Notes under the pieces: generated by a model
Seen by the model: only the letters and a program-made list of their open reading frames with translations
Database searches by the model: none
Told to the model about the DNA's origin: nothing
Translations under genes and position numbers: made by a program
NCBI GenBank assembly: GCA_946699065.1
Contig: CAMPDV010000715.1
Span: 1-64,000, forward strand
Direction of reading: 5' to 3'
Length of the DNA: 64,000 bases
From: Loxodes magnus
Lineage: Eukaryota > Ciliophora > Karyorelictea > Loxodida > Loxodidae
Shown here: one piece after another, positions 48,720 to 61,780 of the stretch
Layout of the letters: every line of letters starts with the position of its first letter
Numbering within the stretch: the stretch's first letter is position 1

Positions 48720-51700
48720 CTTTATTATAAATGAAAACTTTTTTCCTTATTATACCATTCTCTGCCGTTATTTCTTTTAAGCTACTTTTAATTACTTCAC
48801 CTTTGACCAAACCCCATTTAGCTTAATATTTATAGCTTGGATTGGAAACTAGCATGTTTAATAAAACAGATTTCTAGACTTCAACTTTGTTTATAGGAAA
48901 TTGAAAAATATAAAATTAGGTTTTAAAAGAGAGAAATAAATCCTACAAAGTACAAATAATCCTGGATATTACTTTCAGTGTTTATTACACTCAAAGAATA
49001 AGCAACTTGGAATTATCTGTCCTTCATCTTGTGGCATATAGAACTAATTAGCAGTTTTAAAGAGAAAATATTTATTCAATAATGCCAACTTACCAACAAG
49101 AAGGTAAAGCACTTTAAGATTTATTCAAATTACTTAAATTTACCAAAGTCTTTTATTTTAACTAGAAAGAAGAACCATTTTATAGAGCACCAGAGGCAGA
49201 TGTTTATTGATAACTCTAAATACTGAAAATAACTTCATCATATTGGACATCTAAAAGTCAATACGCTTGAATAGTTGGTTTAGAATCTTCCAATATAATG
49301 AATCCTGAAGTAATAGCCACTATAGATGAAACAAATTTTAGTAGTGTCCTAGATGATGGATTAATTGGATTAACTCCAAAAGGATTTATTCCCAAAAATT
49401 ACCTTGAATTATCATATTACTATGTCAATCTATTCTTAGCCTTAATAGATTAAAATTCTCAGTTTTTAAGTAAGATTTATTAAAGTAATTTGCCTAAATA
49501 TTTTAAGGCCATTCAGCTCTAAAATTTTAATGACAAAAATCAAATTATTCCAGTGTTTTCTGTTTACAATATTCAAAATAGGAAACCAGTTTAAGTTCTT
49601 CAAATTTAGAATGAAAATCTGAAAAAATTAGTAGTGTTAGTTTACCCTGGACCAAGCTTAACAGCGCCTAATTATGATTTTAAGATAAAAATGTCTTATT
49701 CAACTAATGATAATGAACCTAATAACTAAAGCTCTAAGAAAGTTATTACCAATCCTCCTCTTTTTATGCCCTTCATTATTGGATTCATTAACAAAGAAGA
49801 AATTTTAGCGAATAATTATTCTTTATAAGAGATCCCTTATTCTTATGGGGGCTTTAATTTGATTAAAATTTTAGCTTATAAGTATTAAACGAAAAAGACT
49901 TTGATTTAGGAGTTGTACATCAAGGTAGCTTAATAATAAGAAGCTACTATTTGACTTATAATCTTCTTTAAAATATAGGAATAAGAATTCCTTACTTAAT
50001 TGCTAGTAAAGAAGACGAATTAAGTAATAGTTCCATATTCACTAACGTAATTGATAACTATATCTCTTAAAAGCGTTTTAGTGATATGTATATCAAATTT
50101 ATCAATAAAAATTAATGAAACTAAGTTGGAATGTTTTTTGAAGAATATGAGCCTTCTAACTTTTAAATATAAAATGAAATAAAAGTTAAAATAATTGAGG
50201 AAGGCAAGAATATCTTAAACTCTAATGAATCTACTTTTATATTGTAGAAAGATTTATTTAATCAGACTCTTTACGATGATATTGCTTACTAAATTATTTA
50301 AAGACAGATCAAAATCATACTTTCATCTCCTACTATGGCTTTAATTTACCAGACTCTTTCAATATTTTTTTACCTAAGATGGAAAGAAGGAGATACAAAT
50401 TTTATTCTTTTATATACTGCTAATAACATAGAAGCTGTGATATAAAATAACATATGGCAAGCTTAAAAGCTTTTGCATGGTTCAATAACAATTACTCCTA
50501 TTTAATATATAGGAGAAGTTGGATAAATGCTATATCAACTACAGAAAGATAGTATAAGTAATATTCCCTAAGCTCCTTGCTACTATGTAGAATAACCATT
50601 TATAGTTGCTCATGGTCTTAAAAGTTGTATTCAACAGGGATTAAATTACTATAATTCAGATATTTTAATTACTTAAATTAAAAATACTAAATTTACAGCA
50701 TGTAGCAGAACCATAAAATTCCATAAGAATAGTAATTTTAGGGATAATTTAAACTTTTATTTCATGAGCAATATTTATGATTCTAATAGAAATCTACACT
50801 TAGTACCTTATCTTTAGTACTGCTAAACTTGAGCTATTGTATGAAATAAACATAGCGAAGCTATTTGAAACGATAATACAACTAACACTCCTAAAGATAC
50901 TTTTGAACTTTATCGTGATAACTGTTATTTTTCAGTACGAAGAGTTTAAAAATATAATGAAAGATTTAGAGCGATAGTTATATATTCAGTGTTAATTATG
51001 CTTCTTACCTTGCTGGTTTCAATTTATGGAATAAAGATTTAGAAATCGACAAATTTTGAAATTTTAGATTAAGAAATGTGAATGAGTAGTGAAGATGAAT
51101 TCTTTCTCAAAATTCTAGTTGTTTAGTTTGGCTTCTATATTTTGATAGGATCTGATGTAAGAAACTTACTTTTTAAATTCCAATAATTTAGAATTTTTCC
51201 TTAGATTTCATAGTTAAACAAATAAGTAGTTTAGCATTTTGGGAAATCATTAATCTTTGTAATGGTTTTGCTTTTTTAATTACTCTCTTAATCTTAACTT
51301 TCCTGTTCTAATTTGAAATAAGATACAAAAATAGTTGGATACTAAGAAACTTAGGGTAACTAACATATATAGTTTCACCTGCTTTAATAGAGTTCACTTT
51401 CATGCCAATTATCTATATTTTAACTGAAATACTAAAGTGTAGCTATGGAAGAGATGAAAATGTTGATTTCAAAATTTTGCAATCAGAAACATTTTTAGAT
51501 TTAGACTGTTCTAAGCAATGTATTTCAAAACCACATATTATAACCATAGCATTTTAAAGTTTAGCTTTGTTCTTCTACATTCCTTTAGTAATAATGTTTA
51601 GTCCACACTGGTAAGAGCTGTTAGTAGTCACAATTCATATAAAGTATCAGCCTTGGTATGTAATTTTGAAATACTGTTTTTAATTTTTTATAGTAATGAT

Positions 51701-52160
51701 AGGGAAGCTATTAAGAGAGTTTGACCCCTAAATCCATGCAGCTATTTACTCTATATCTTTTATGATTTTAGCTATTCTAGTACTAAAGCAGAAGCCAATA
51801 AGATACTTAAAATTAAATTTTTTCCAATTCTTGCTGTTATTACTGATCTCTTTAATAACTGGAGCAATTGGTTTTTCTATTAAAGCAGAAACATTAAAAT
51901 ACTTCTCTAGATTGTATGGGAAATTTATTTTATAGTTTAGACTTTTTAACTAGGAAAGGTTATTTAATGAATGGTTTAATTTATTGTAATAAATCTTTGT
52001 AAATGAAATAGTTATTCTAAATCTTCTACTTTAAACTTATAACTTTATTATTTATTTCCCTTTTATTTCTATTCTTTATATTAAGCCACCTCACTCTTAT
52101 TGAAAGCAAAATTATCTTAAGAAGTCTTATCAATGATAGCTGTTTTAGTGCTATTTGATT
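48720..52160 (+). pseudogene. Receptor-like membrane protein, copy 1
   Basis: Frames in order are: N-terminal ectodomain (FNYFTFDQTPFSLIFIAW, NNPGYYFQC, LGIICPSSC); MPTYQQE (49082) and FYFNQKEEPFYRAPEADVY; VLDDGLIGLTPKGFIPKNY; and, from about 49882, one frame of about 430 codons with five TGAs (50116, 50830, 50842, 50866, 51079). That frame holds ASKEDELSNSSIFTNVIDN, NQVGMFFEEYEPSNF, RQIKIILSSP, EGDTNFILLYTANN and TKFTACSRTIKFHKNSNFRD, then a helix. After a shift near 51200 comes a TGA-free run of about 289 codons to 52103 with CSYGRD, FLDLDCSK, SPHWQELL and at least five hydrophobic helices. The middle part resembles a type I periplasmic-binding (ANF-receptor) ligand domain, which would make this a surface receptor. 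That fold assignment is inference. Three or more shifts and seven or more TGAs are visible. Confidence 0.6.
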
Positions 52161-52429
52161 TATTTACTCTGCTTGTATTTTCGTAAGATTAAAATTCTTC
52201 TTAGTTTTCTTAAACTTCTAGCTTACTTTCCCTAGATCTTATACTCATTAACTACTATTTTCTTTTAAGTTGCATAAGCAATTTTTAAGTTTCAATGCTT
52301 TGCTTATCTACTGTCTCTGCCTCAATTGCATTTGATAGTAGCATATCTGTTGATATTTGCAGCCTTTAGTTTTAAGCTTGGATATGTTGCTTTAATATGC
52401 TAGGATCTATCCTTAGTTTATATTAGAAC

Positions 52430-55400
52430 CTAAACAAATTAACTAAATCAGGTTCTATTTATTTTAGCAGCTTTTTATACCTAGACATGACTACTAGCCC
52501 TATAGTTAGAATGATCACTATACCTACTAAAAGTATTACTTGCAAAGTAATTCTATGATTATCACTTGCATTTATAGATATTCCTGATATAGTACCTACT
52601 AATGCTACTAGTAAAAGAAGAATAAACTATAGTCAGTTAACTTTCTAGTAAGTAATTACCTTTTTTATTAAAACTAAGCAAAAGTAAAGAAGGTAATAGA
52701 GTATATGATAGCATGACTAATAGGATACAATTAAGTATCTAGTTAATAAGTACTAGAAATTAGCAAATCAAAGTCTTTAGAATTATGAATCATGTCTTCT
52801 ACTTTATATTAATGGTGTCTTTCTGAACTTCCTATCAATGTGGACGAATCAATATAACTAGTGGAACATAGAAAAATAAAGCTAAATTACTAAATATTAT
52901 AGTTATTATATGAGGTTAAGAAAGACACTACTTGGAACAATCTAAGTCTAAAAAGGATTCTCAAACTTCTATTTCAAAGTTTAGATTACTATCCCTTCCA
53001 TAACTACATCTCATTATTTAAGCTAGTAAGAAAATTACTCCTATCAAAGTTATTTCTATCAAAGCTGGAGAGCATTTATAAGTTAGTTTTCCTTTATTTC
53101 TAAGTAACTTCAAATTATAATAGAAAAGCTATTGCCAGTAATACTGTTAAGAAACCAAAACCACTTCATAGCTTTATTATACCTCAGAACGCTAAATCTG
53201 TTACTCTCGTTGTCAAATAACTAAACGAAATAGACTAAACAGAACTTATTTAGTATAGAAGTGGTCTTAAATCAGGTCCTAATCAAATGTATTAGGCAAA
53301 TTAAATAAAAAGTATCTATGAAAAGAATTCATCTTCACTTGTCATTCATACTTCTTTGCTCAAAATTTCCTATTTTCTAGATTTTCATATTTTAAATCCA
53401 AAAAGTTAAGTTAGCAAAGCTATACTAAATAGTACTACTTATTATATTATTATTGCGTTGTATCCTCTCTCATATTTTTTAACTCTCCGTACTGTAAAAT
53501 CACAGTTATCACTATATAGTTCAAATTAATCTTTAGGAATGTTAGTTGTATTAAATTTCGTATAGGTTCATCATGTTTAGTTCAAACGATAGCGCAAGTT
53601 TGACAGTACTCAAGATAAGGCACAAGATGTAGATTTCAGTTAGAATCATAGTAATTATTCATAAAGAAGAAGTTCTGATTATCTCTAAAGATGCTATTTT
53701 TCTCAAATTTTATGCTTCCATTACATCCTAAAAATTTCTTATTTCTCATTTTTTAAATCAGATTAGCAGGAATATAGTAGTCTAAGCCTTCTTCTATGCC
53801 TTGCTAAAGGTCATATGCTAATATTATTGGCTATTCTAAGTAGTAGCAAGAAGTGAAATGAATAGAGCTATTGCATTACTCTTGTATTTCTAGTAATTTT
53901 TAGCCTTCTTCTCCTACATACTCAATTGGATTTATGGTCATTAAACCATTTAAAAGTCTTCTTACAGCTTTGAGTACTTCAGGCTAAATTTAAGCTTCGT
54001 AATTATAAGCATTATATAAAAGCTCAAAATTAGTATCTCCCTTTTACCATCCTAGTTCCATTAGTTTATCAATTGAAAACCAAATAAAATTAGCAGCAGG
54101 TGAGGAAAAGATAATTTTGATTTCCCTTTGCATGATTTGATTTGCAAGTTGTTCATATACTTGAAGATTTCATACATTATCTCCTTTTATGAAAGTAGTA
54201 TCATAAGAGTTCATTACAGTTCTATAAGTTTCTTAAAGATTTTATATGCTAAAATTTCAAATTTATCTATTTGAAGGCTAGAAATCTTCGAAAACAATTC
54301 CAACTTTATTTAAATTAATTTTTTCAGTTAATTTGAGGTACATTATACCAAATAAATTTCAGGAAATGTAGTTATCTAGAACATTACTATAGAGATTGGT
54401 GTTGTTAAGTTGATCTTCTTTACTTGTAATAATATAAGGAATATTAATTCCAAGTTATTAGAAAGTAAAATAAACTGGACTTCGATTTGATATAATCAAA
54501 GACGCTAAATGGCTAATTCCTATATCACTTTATTATCTGCAAGTACTTATAAAGTAAAGCTTAAGTTGAAATACAACCAGCCATAGGACAGTGGATTCTC
54601 TTTAAGTAAAGATCTTCCTGGTATTATTTTTTCTGTGTTTATGTAAGAAACTACACAAGAAATGTGATAAGAGGGTAATTAAAGAATCGATTAAGCTGAA
54701 GACATTTATGATCCGTTAGAGAAAAATCTATATAAAAATTATCAGGTGGAGTGTAAGTTTGTCCTGGATATAGCACTGAATTCTTCTATATTACCCAATC
54801 CTAAGATATTTGAAAAACTTCATCAGGCTATCCTTTCTAGTTATTATAAACAGAAAACTAGGCTTTTATTTTATTATTTTGATTAAAGAGTTGCTTGAGC
54901 ATTTGCTTATTGGTAAAGTAGCTTTCTTAAGAAACAAAAGTTAAGGAAAGTGTCGTATAGTATGCAGTCAATTCGAAATAGGATTTCGGAATAAATCCTT
55001 TCGGAGTAATTCCAATAACTCCGTCGTCTAGAACATTGATATGAATTTAGGTATTGGATTAAACTAATTAAGTTACTTCTGGATTAATCAAATAAGAAGA
55101 TTGTAATCCTAATATCTAAAGGTATTTATCAGCTGTAATTTATAAAAGGTAAATTTAAAGCATAGCGAAAGCTTATCAACAAATATCTGGTTATAGTAAA
55201 CTACAGGAGCAGCATAGAGTCTTAGCATCTTAGTGATTTATTATGGAGTAGTATTTTATATTTATTAGTTGTAGCATTAAGTTGAATTTAATCCATAATA
55301 AGAGTGAAGAGGAATATTAACAGTGGTAGTTAGGTTTATTTGATTAGTATCAAAAGTCTCAAGAGGTTTATAAAATGTTTATTCTTATTGATATATTAAC

Positions 55401-55700
55401 GAAAGCTGTTTAAAGTTTAGTTTGTCTAATAAAAGTTATAGCGGTTGTGGTTCCTATTGATAGGTTGGCATAATTAAATATAGATTTTGTTGATAGAATT
55501 ACTAGTCTGTTGTATAGCGTAGTGACTGTATTTAGGTTAGTTTATAGGTATAATAGACATTAAAGGTGATGTGTAGAATAATTTGAATGGTATAAGTTTG
55601 AATTTGATTTTGTATGTGTTAGATTTGTTTTGTTATAAGGATAAAGGCACTATACTGTACTTATCTATTGTATATGATACATAGTGATCTAAGTAAGTTG
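52430..55700 (-). pseudogene. Receptor-like membrane protein, copy 2
   Basis: The minus-strand counterpart of 48720-52160, with the same blocks in the same order: DQQFYQQNLYLIMPTYQQE, VLDDGVIGITPKGFIPKSY, TSKEDQLNNTNLYSNVLDN, KVGIVFEDFQPSN, REIKIIFSSP, KGDTNFELLYNAYN, KFLGCNGSIKFEKNSIFRDN, NLHLVPYLEYCQTCAIV, CSYGRD, FLDLDCSK and terminal helices (LVGIVIILTIGLVV). Identity is moderate, so the duplication is old. It has TGA at DSN-stop-NLHLV where copy 1 has Arg (AGA), and Cys at TCAIV where copy 1 has TGA. Both share the TGA just after AIV. One frame is open for about 190 codons around the TPKGFIPK block, ending at TGA 54525-54527. Arranged tail to tail with copy 1. Confidence 0.6.
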
Positions 55701-58700
55701 TTGTTGACTCTAAAGATAGCAATAAAGATTTGATTATAATGAATAAATAGTTGATATATTAAATGAACTATTGCTTTACATTAAGTATATGAGTTTGGTT
55801 TAAAAAAGGAAACATAATAATATTTGATCTTTTATTAGTTGTTAAATAAAATTGAAGAATTATGGATAAGATTAAATTATTAGCAATCGAAAAAGATATT
55901 AATAATGATAAAAACTAAATTAAAAAGTTAAATTAATTTTAATTTAAGAAATATTTCATAAGGTGCTTATATCTATTTTTTCAATAAATGCCTTAATCAT
56001 TTGATAAAACTTAAATCATTTATAATATTTAATTTTAGTAAGAAGTGATTCATAAATTTAAACAGATCAGAGTATATATGAATAAAGTATTTAAGTTGAT
56101 TGATAAATTAAAATAATTTAAGTATTATATTGATTTATTAGAGGATTAGAGGAAATTAAGCATAAAGTCTATTATAATATCTTAAGCGAATCATTTATTT
56201 TCAATCTATTAGCAACTCTACAATTAACGTGCTTGAATGTTTATTTATTGTACCTAAAATGTTTATTTAATGCATGCTAATAGAATGTGGATTTAACTAA
56301 AGTTTTTATAAATAAAATAGAAATAAATAAATTAAAGAAATAAATTAAGATTAATTTTAGAATTCATTTTAAAGCTTTCAAAAGTTTTTACTCATCTGTG
56401 AATAAATCAAATTTTGGATCATTAATTAACTTAGACATCTTTGTACTAAAGTTCGCGCTTAAGATGAGAAAAATACATTTTTAGGAAATTGAAAAGGAAT
56501 TTTTTTAATTCTGGAAATAGTTGATTTGAGAAAAAAGAGAAAAAAAGAAAAGTAGATAAACTAATGAAGATAAAAATAGAAAATAAATGTAAAATTTAAA
56601 TTTTATTTTACTAGTTTATTTATAAAAAATTATTTTAGAATAAATTTATAAAAATTATAACCAAAAATTAACTGCTTAATTAAATGTGACCATTCCTTTT
56701 TACACAGTATAAGGCTTAGTTATATATGAACCTAAAATTTCTATCAGTCAACTAAAAGATTTAATTTAATTAAATTAGGAGACAAATATTTCTCAGTTTT
56801 TAGGCTTTTTTGATTTAGTTAAATGACAGTAGCTGTATTTACTTATAACTACTAAAAACTGTTAATTAATTTGAAAAATTATTATTAAAGTAAGTTGAAA
56901 TATATAAAATAGTGTGCATACAAAATAATTTTTGGAATGATTAGAACTTATAAGAACCAATATTGTAATAAAATGCCATTAATTAAAATTTAATCTTTTC
57001 AATTGGCTTTGATAAATCAGTTCTAAAGCAGATGAACAGAATAGTGTTTAAAAGCAATAGAAGATTTTATGAAGTGTTCATGAAAGCTAATTAGTTATAA
57101 TGAATATATTAAACTTTGAGTTTTTGTTGAACTGTTTAAGTTTAAATTTATAAATAAGATAAATGAATCAAACCTTTAATATAAAAATTAAATAAATAAA
57201 TATAAGCTTAAAGAATTATATAATAAAGCTTTAATTATCTGGTTTTTCTATTTATTTTCATTAAAAAGGAAGATCAGATTAATTAAATAAACTTACAATC
57301 CTTTAAATAGAAAATGTTTTAAAAATTATAAAACTTAACTAAAATTTAACATTTTTCTATCAAATTAATTTAAGCTTAAAATTATTTAGACTTTAACTTT
57401 ATAGTTAAGAATAAACATTTCTTTAGAAAAAAGCATTTCTCTAAATTTATTTTAGAGATTAATATTTATAAAATATAATCTTAATAATTTTTTATTAGTT
57501 TTTATTTAAAAATCATATATTTTATGGTTCCAACTAATATATAATTATAAGTATTTTAATATTCTTTGTTCAAAGTTTTGTTTCTAGGAGCAATCATTAT
57601 TCATATTTCAATCTTTTAAGAAAAATTTAATATAGATAAATCCTAAATTATTAATAACCTTCATTATTATTCTTAAGCTTAATACTTCATTATATGGTTA
57701 TAATAAAGATTTATGTAGCTTTTTTCAATTTATGTGAAATAGAAGTCTATATAAATAAATTTAAGCTATATTTGAAGCTCATCTAGAAATCTATGTCCTT
57801 ATGCTATTTAAATAAAATAAGGATTTAGTTTTTTAATTAGTTGCTTGAGTTTCTGACAGATACTAAAATATTAATTAATTAAATTTGATTTCTATATTAT
57901 AAGCTTTAAATCGTTATTTGAATGTATTCAATTACTACTAAATACATTTTCATATTTTATAATTGAAAATTCTTCCTGAATAGCTTTAAATAGAATATTT
58001 AATTTATAAGTAATTTTATAGAACTTCATTGTAAATAATATTAAGATAAATAAGCAATTTGCAGTTTATTTTAGCTATTTATTTTGATCTATATAAGTTT
58101 ATAGATTCAATTTTAGCTTAATAGACCCAATATTAATACATTTTCTCTTTAATTTCAATATCAGATTTAACATCAAATTAGTATATCTTTAATAAACCTC
58201 CTATCAAATTATCATCCTCTTATTTTTAATTAACTAAATCATACACTAAATTAATACAAACAATACATCAAAGCTAGAATCATTTTATAAAACTGTAAGA
58301 TCTATTCAATAAATATAAAAGCGAGTGCATTGCTAAACTAATAACCACAGATACAATAAATCACTACTTTAGTAATTCATTAATCAATAGATTTATTTTC
58401 AAACTTCCAAAACTTAAACTTATATTCTTCTTTGTATGCTCTAGTTATTATATACTCGCATCAAGACAAATACCTCAATAATAACCAAAAACTCTCTTCC
58501 TTACTCAATTAAGAAATGCTTTTTTAATCAAATTATAAGTATAAACTTTATAAAAAGCTTAATAGCTCTTGGTATATTATAATTACCTAAGCTTTTCATT
58601 ATTTATTTTTCTTTTACCTTTAATACTTAAACAGCAGATTCAGAAGTTTTTTACAGAGATTATTTGGATATAATGTATACTGCACTCCTCTTAGCTATTC

Positions 58701-59690
58701 TTTTAAACGTAGTGCTTATGTTTAATTGATCAATTTGCTTTTTTCACTTCTATAAGTAAAATTTTTCTGGTTGATCTTTAGATCTACATTCATTGACTAA
58801 TTTTAAAGGAATATGCTTTCGGTTAGCACTGCAAATTGGCTGAATTTTGTTTCTAATTATTCGATTCTAATATTTGCTGAGTACTTATTTTAAGTCTTTT
58901 AGTATGCGATTTCCTATCATGCTCTCATACATTTCTTAAAAGTTTAAAATTCTCCTATTACATAATTTTAGTTCTTAAAGTAAATTTTGCTAGACGTATC
59001 TAGATTGGTATAGATCCTATTCAGCAGAGATTTTTGCGTAAAATGTTAGTTTTTTATATAGTAGGTAATGAAAGGATAAAAATAAGTGAATGATAAATTT
59101 AGTTTATAAGGTAAATAGTAAATTTTAATTGATTATTGTATATAATATTTAATTATTTAATTTAATTTTAACTTAAATATATTTTCTAATGGATAGTTCG
59201 TTGATCTCTTTAAATAAATGGTAAAACAGTTTTGCTTATAGCATAAAAATCTAAAGGGATAAGCATTATATTTAATTTAAGTTATATAGAAATAATAGCA
59301 AAAATATAAGAAAATAAAATATTTTTCTTATATTTAAATGATTTAAAAGGATGTAAATATGTTTTAATAATAATATACTTATAAGTATAATTAATTAATT
59401 AATACTTTTATACTTAATTCTATTTAAACTAAGTCAGGATATTATTTTCCTTATATCAGATAATATAATTAAACTATTATAAAGTAAGTTATAAAATTAT
59501 AAATCAAAATAAAAATATATAATTTATTAAGAGTATCTGTTTAACTAATATTTTAAATTACCTAATTATTCTCTAGGTAAAATTACTTTTTTTCTTAAAT
59601 ATGAAATTCTACCTATTTTGTTTTTTAAAACTGGAAAATATAATCAACCACGACAAAACTAAAGGTAGGTATTTAATATTTTGATAGAAT
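55701..59690. other. A+T-rich DNA, no assigned gene
   Basis: The longest TGA-free frame is + 57849-58796 (316 codons, Leu/Ile/Gln/Ser-rich, for example IAKLITTDTINHYFSNSLIN). A second frame is open over much of the same stretch, so openness here is probably compositional. No motif recognised. Confidence 0.35.
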
Positions 59691-59699
59691 ATTCCAAGA

Positions 59700-60407
59700 A
59701 CATACAGTCCTGTATTATCTGTAGCGATATCTAGTAACTATAATTGAATCGTATCGGGAAGTAGAGATAATACGATAAAGATATGGGACTTAACAACTGG
59801 CTAGTGTAAGGTTACTTTATAGGGACATACGAATCCTTTATTATCTATAGCGATCTCAAAAGACCAAAAAAGGAATCGTATCGGGAAGTTCTGAAGGTAC
59901 GATAATGATATGGAACTTAGCAACTGGTTAGTTAAAAAATTCTTTGTAAGGACACGAATGGTGTAAATTCTTTAGCGATATCAAGTGATTGGAATTGAAT
60001 TTTATTGGAAAGTTATGATAAATCCATCAATAAATGGGACTAGCTAATGTAAGGGTTCTTTGTGGGGAGATACAGATTCTGAGTTTTCTGTAGCGATTTC
60101 AAGTGACCAGAACTGATCATATCAGGAAGTATTGATAAGATGGTCAATATATGGGGATCCACAATTAGTCAGCTACTTCGAACTCTTCAAGGTCATTCAA
60201 ATAATGTATCAAGTATTCAATTTAGTAATGCTTCAAGTGTTTCAATTTCTGGATCATGTAGATATGGAACTTTTATATAGGTGAATGCATATAAACTCTT
60301 TAAGGCTAAAAAATGATCTAAATTCTATAGCATTGGGTAAGGACAAGAAATAAATAGTATCAGGAGGATATGATAATACTGTGAGAAAGTGGAAAATAAT
60401 AAGTTGA
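59700..60407 (+). pseudogene. WD40-repeat protein remnant
   Basis: Four clear WD40 blades and one weak one follow each other at about 115-125 base spacing: SVAISSN...IVSGSRDNTIKIWDLTTG, GHTNPLLSIAISKDQK, IVSGSSEGTIMIWNLATG, NGVNSLAISSDW...SYDKSINKWD, SVAISSDQN...SGSIDKMVNIWGS, and a final SGGYDNTVRKWK. The structural Trp of each blade is TGG in all of them. A TGA stands after the SSD-x-N turn in three blades (SSNYN-stop, SDWN-stop, SSDQN-stop). There are at least four frameshifts, and the last blade ends at TGA 60405-60407. WD40 propellers are protein-interaction scaffolds. No other domain is seen. Confidence 0.88.
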
Positions 60408-61450
60408 GAGAAAGTAATAACTATTAAGACTTTTAATTTTACAATTTAAGAAGTTTATTATTACTATTAGGTAAAGCATACTATGTATTTAATTACGTAT
60501 AAAAGCTTTAGATTATATAAACCAATTAAAAATTAAGATATTTACGCATGGTAAAAAACAAAAAGACTTAAGAAACAACATGAGAATAGAAGTTTGACAT
60601 TTTTAAACATAAACTTAAATAAAGTGATACTTCTGAATTAAATCAGAAGCTTCATTTAATAGGAATTTGATTAAAGTGAATTAATGATAAATTTGATAGT
60701 TTTAGGTTTATTAAATGATTATTAAAGATTTATCTCTTAACCAATCTGCTTTAAAACTAGATTTGGTATGAAATATAAGGTTATTTTATTATTTGTTATG
60801 ATTTAATTAAATATCTTGTACTTATTTTAAATAAATATAAAACATTTATTCTTCTTTATATAGAATACTAATTTAAGATCTTTTATTTTATTTTTTAACT
60901 AATTTATTATTAACCTCTTTAACTATTCGTTAAGTTAAACTAATTATTTCAATTTTTTAATTTTATAACTTCTAAAATTACTTAATTAATATCTTAAAAT
61001 AAAGATTTATTTTTTATAATACGACAAAATTAAATTTCTAAGAATAAAGAATCAACAAAATTAAAAAAAATAGACATAAGATGTTAGATTAAGATTTATA
61101 ACTTTTATTAATTTCTGAGTTTTTATAATTTATGCTATTATAATAAAGTTTAAACTATTTTTATATTTAATTTTTATTAATTTATTAAAAATAGCTTTTT
61201 TATATTTGTTTTCTTATCATTATTTTTTATTATATATAATTAAAGCATTTATAAAGATATTTTTATTTATACATTTTTTTAATTTCTCTTTTTATTATAA
61301 TCTTTTAATGCTTTTGTTTTACTCTAAGTATGAAAATTAATTCTTTAATAATTAAGCCTCCAATATTATTTAGTATGTCTTTTAATCAGTTTAAACAATA
61401 CAATTTAGTCTTTTTATTTTTTCTTTTATTTTGCTATATTTACAGCTACT

Positions 61451-61780
61451 TCATTCTGTAGTTTTTTCCTCAGATTTCCTTTTTTTGTTCTTAACTTGCA
61501 TTATTATTCTGTAAAGTGACTTGTTTTAATGTAAAATTAACATATATTATTGTTTTTTAAAGATCGTTCTAATAATGACATTATTTAATCTTAGAGAATT
61601 CCCCGCTGTATTTCCAAGATTTTGAAGAAAGTTTGTTTGAAAATTATCTGACTTTATAAGGGTTAGAAGTTTATAATTTTCGAATTTATATTCATTACTC
61701 AATATATTATCTGTTTGCAAAAACTGATTGGCAGTATATCTGTTATAACTATTTAAAATTTCATTCAGAAAAAGAAACAT
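61451..61780 (-). CDS. Family A small ORF (copy 2, intact), 109 residues
   Basis: From the minus-strand ATG at 61778-61780 to TGA 61451-61453 with TAA/TAG as Gln: NEILNSYNRYTANQFLQTDN, NEYKFENYKLLTLIKSDNFQ, TNFLQNLGNTAGNSLRLNNV, then a basic end (MQVKNKKRKSEEKTTE). The first half is conserved with 34045-34233. The basic tail could bind nucleic acid, but no domain is recognised. This is the best candidate for an element-encoded protein of family A. Confidence 0.5.

Larger units (their letters stand above)
48720..55700. repeat. Diverged palindrome formed by the two receptor-like genes
   Basis: Two homologous genes of about 3.3 kb in convergent orientation meet near 52.2-52.4 kb with almost no spacer, giving an imperfect inverted repeat of about 7 kb. 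Confidence 0.7.

Noticed and set aside
57849..58796. A 316-codon gene
   Set aside because: A second frame is also open across much of the stretch and no motif is present, so base composition explains it well enough.
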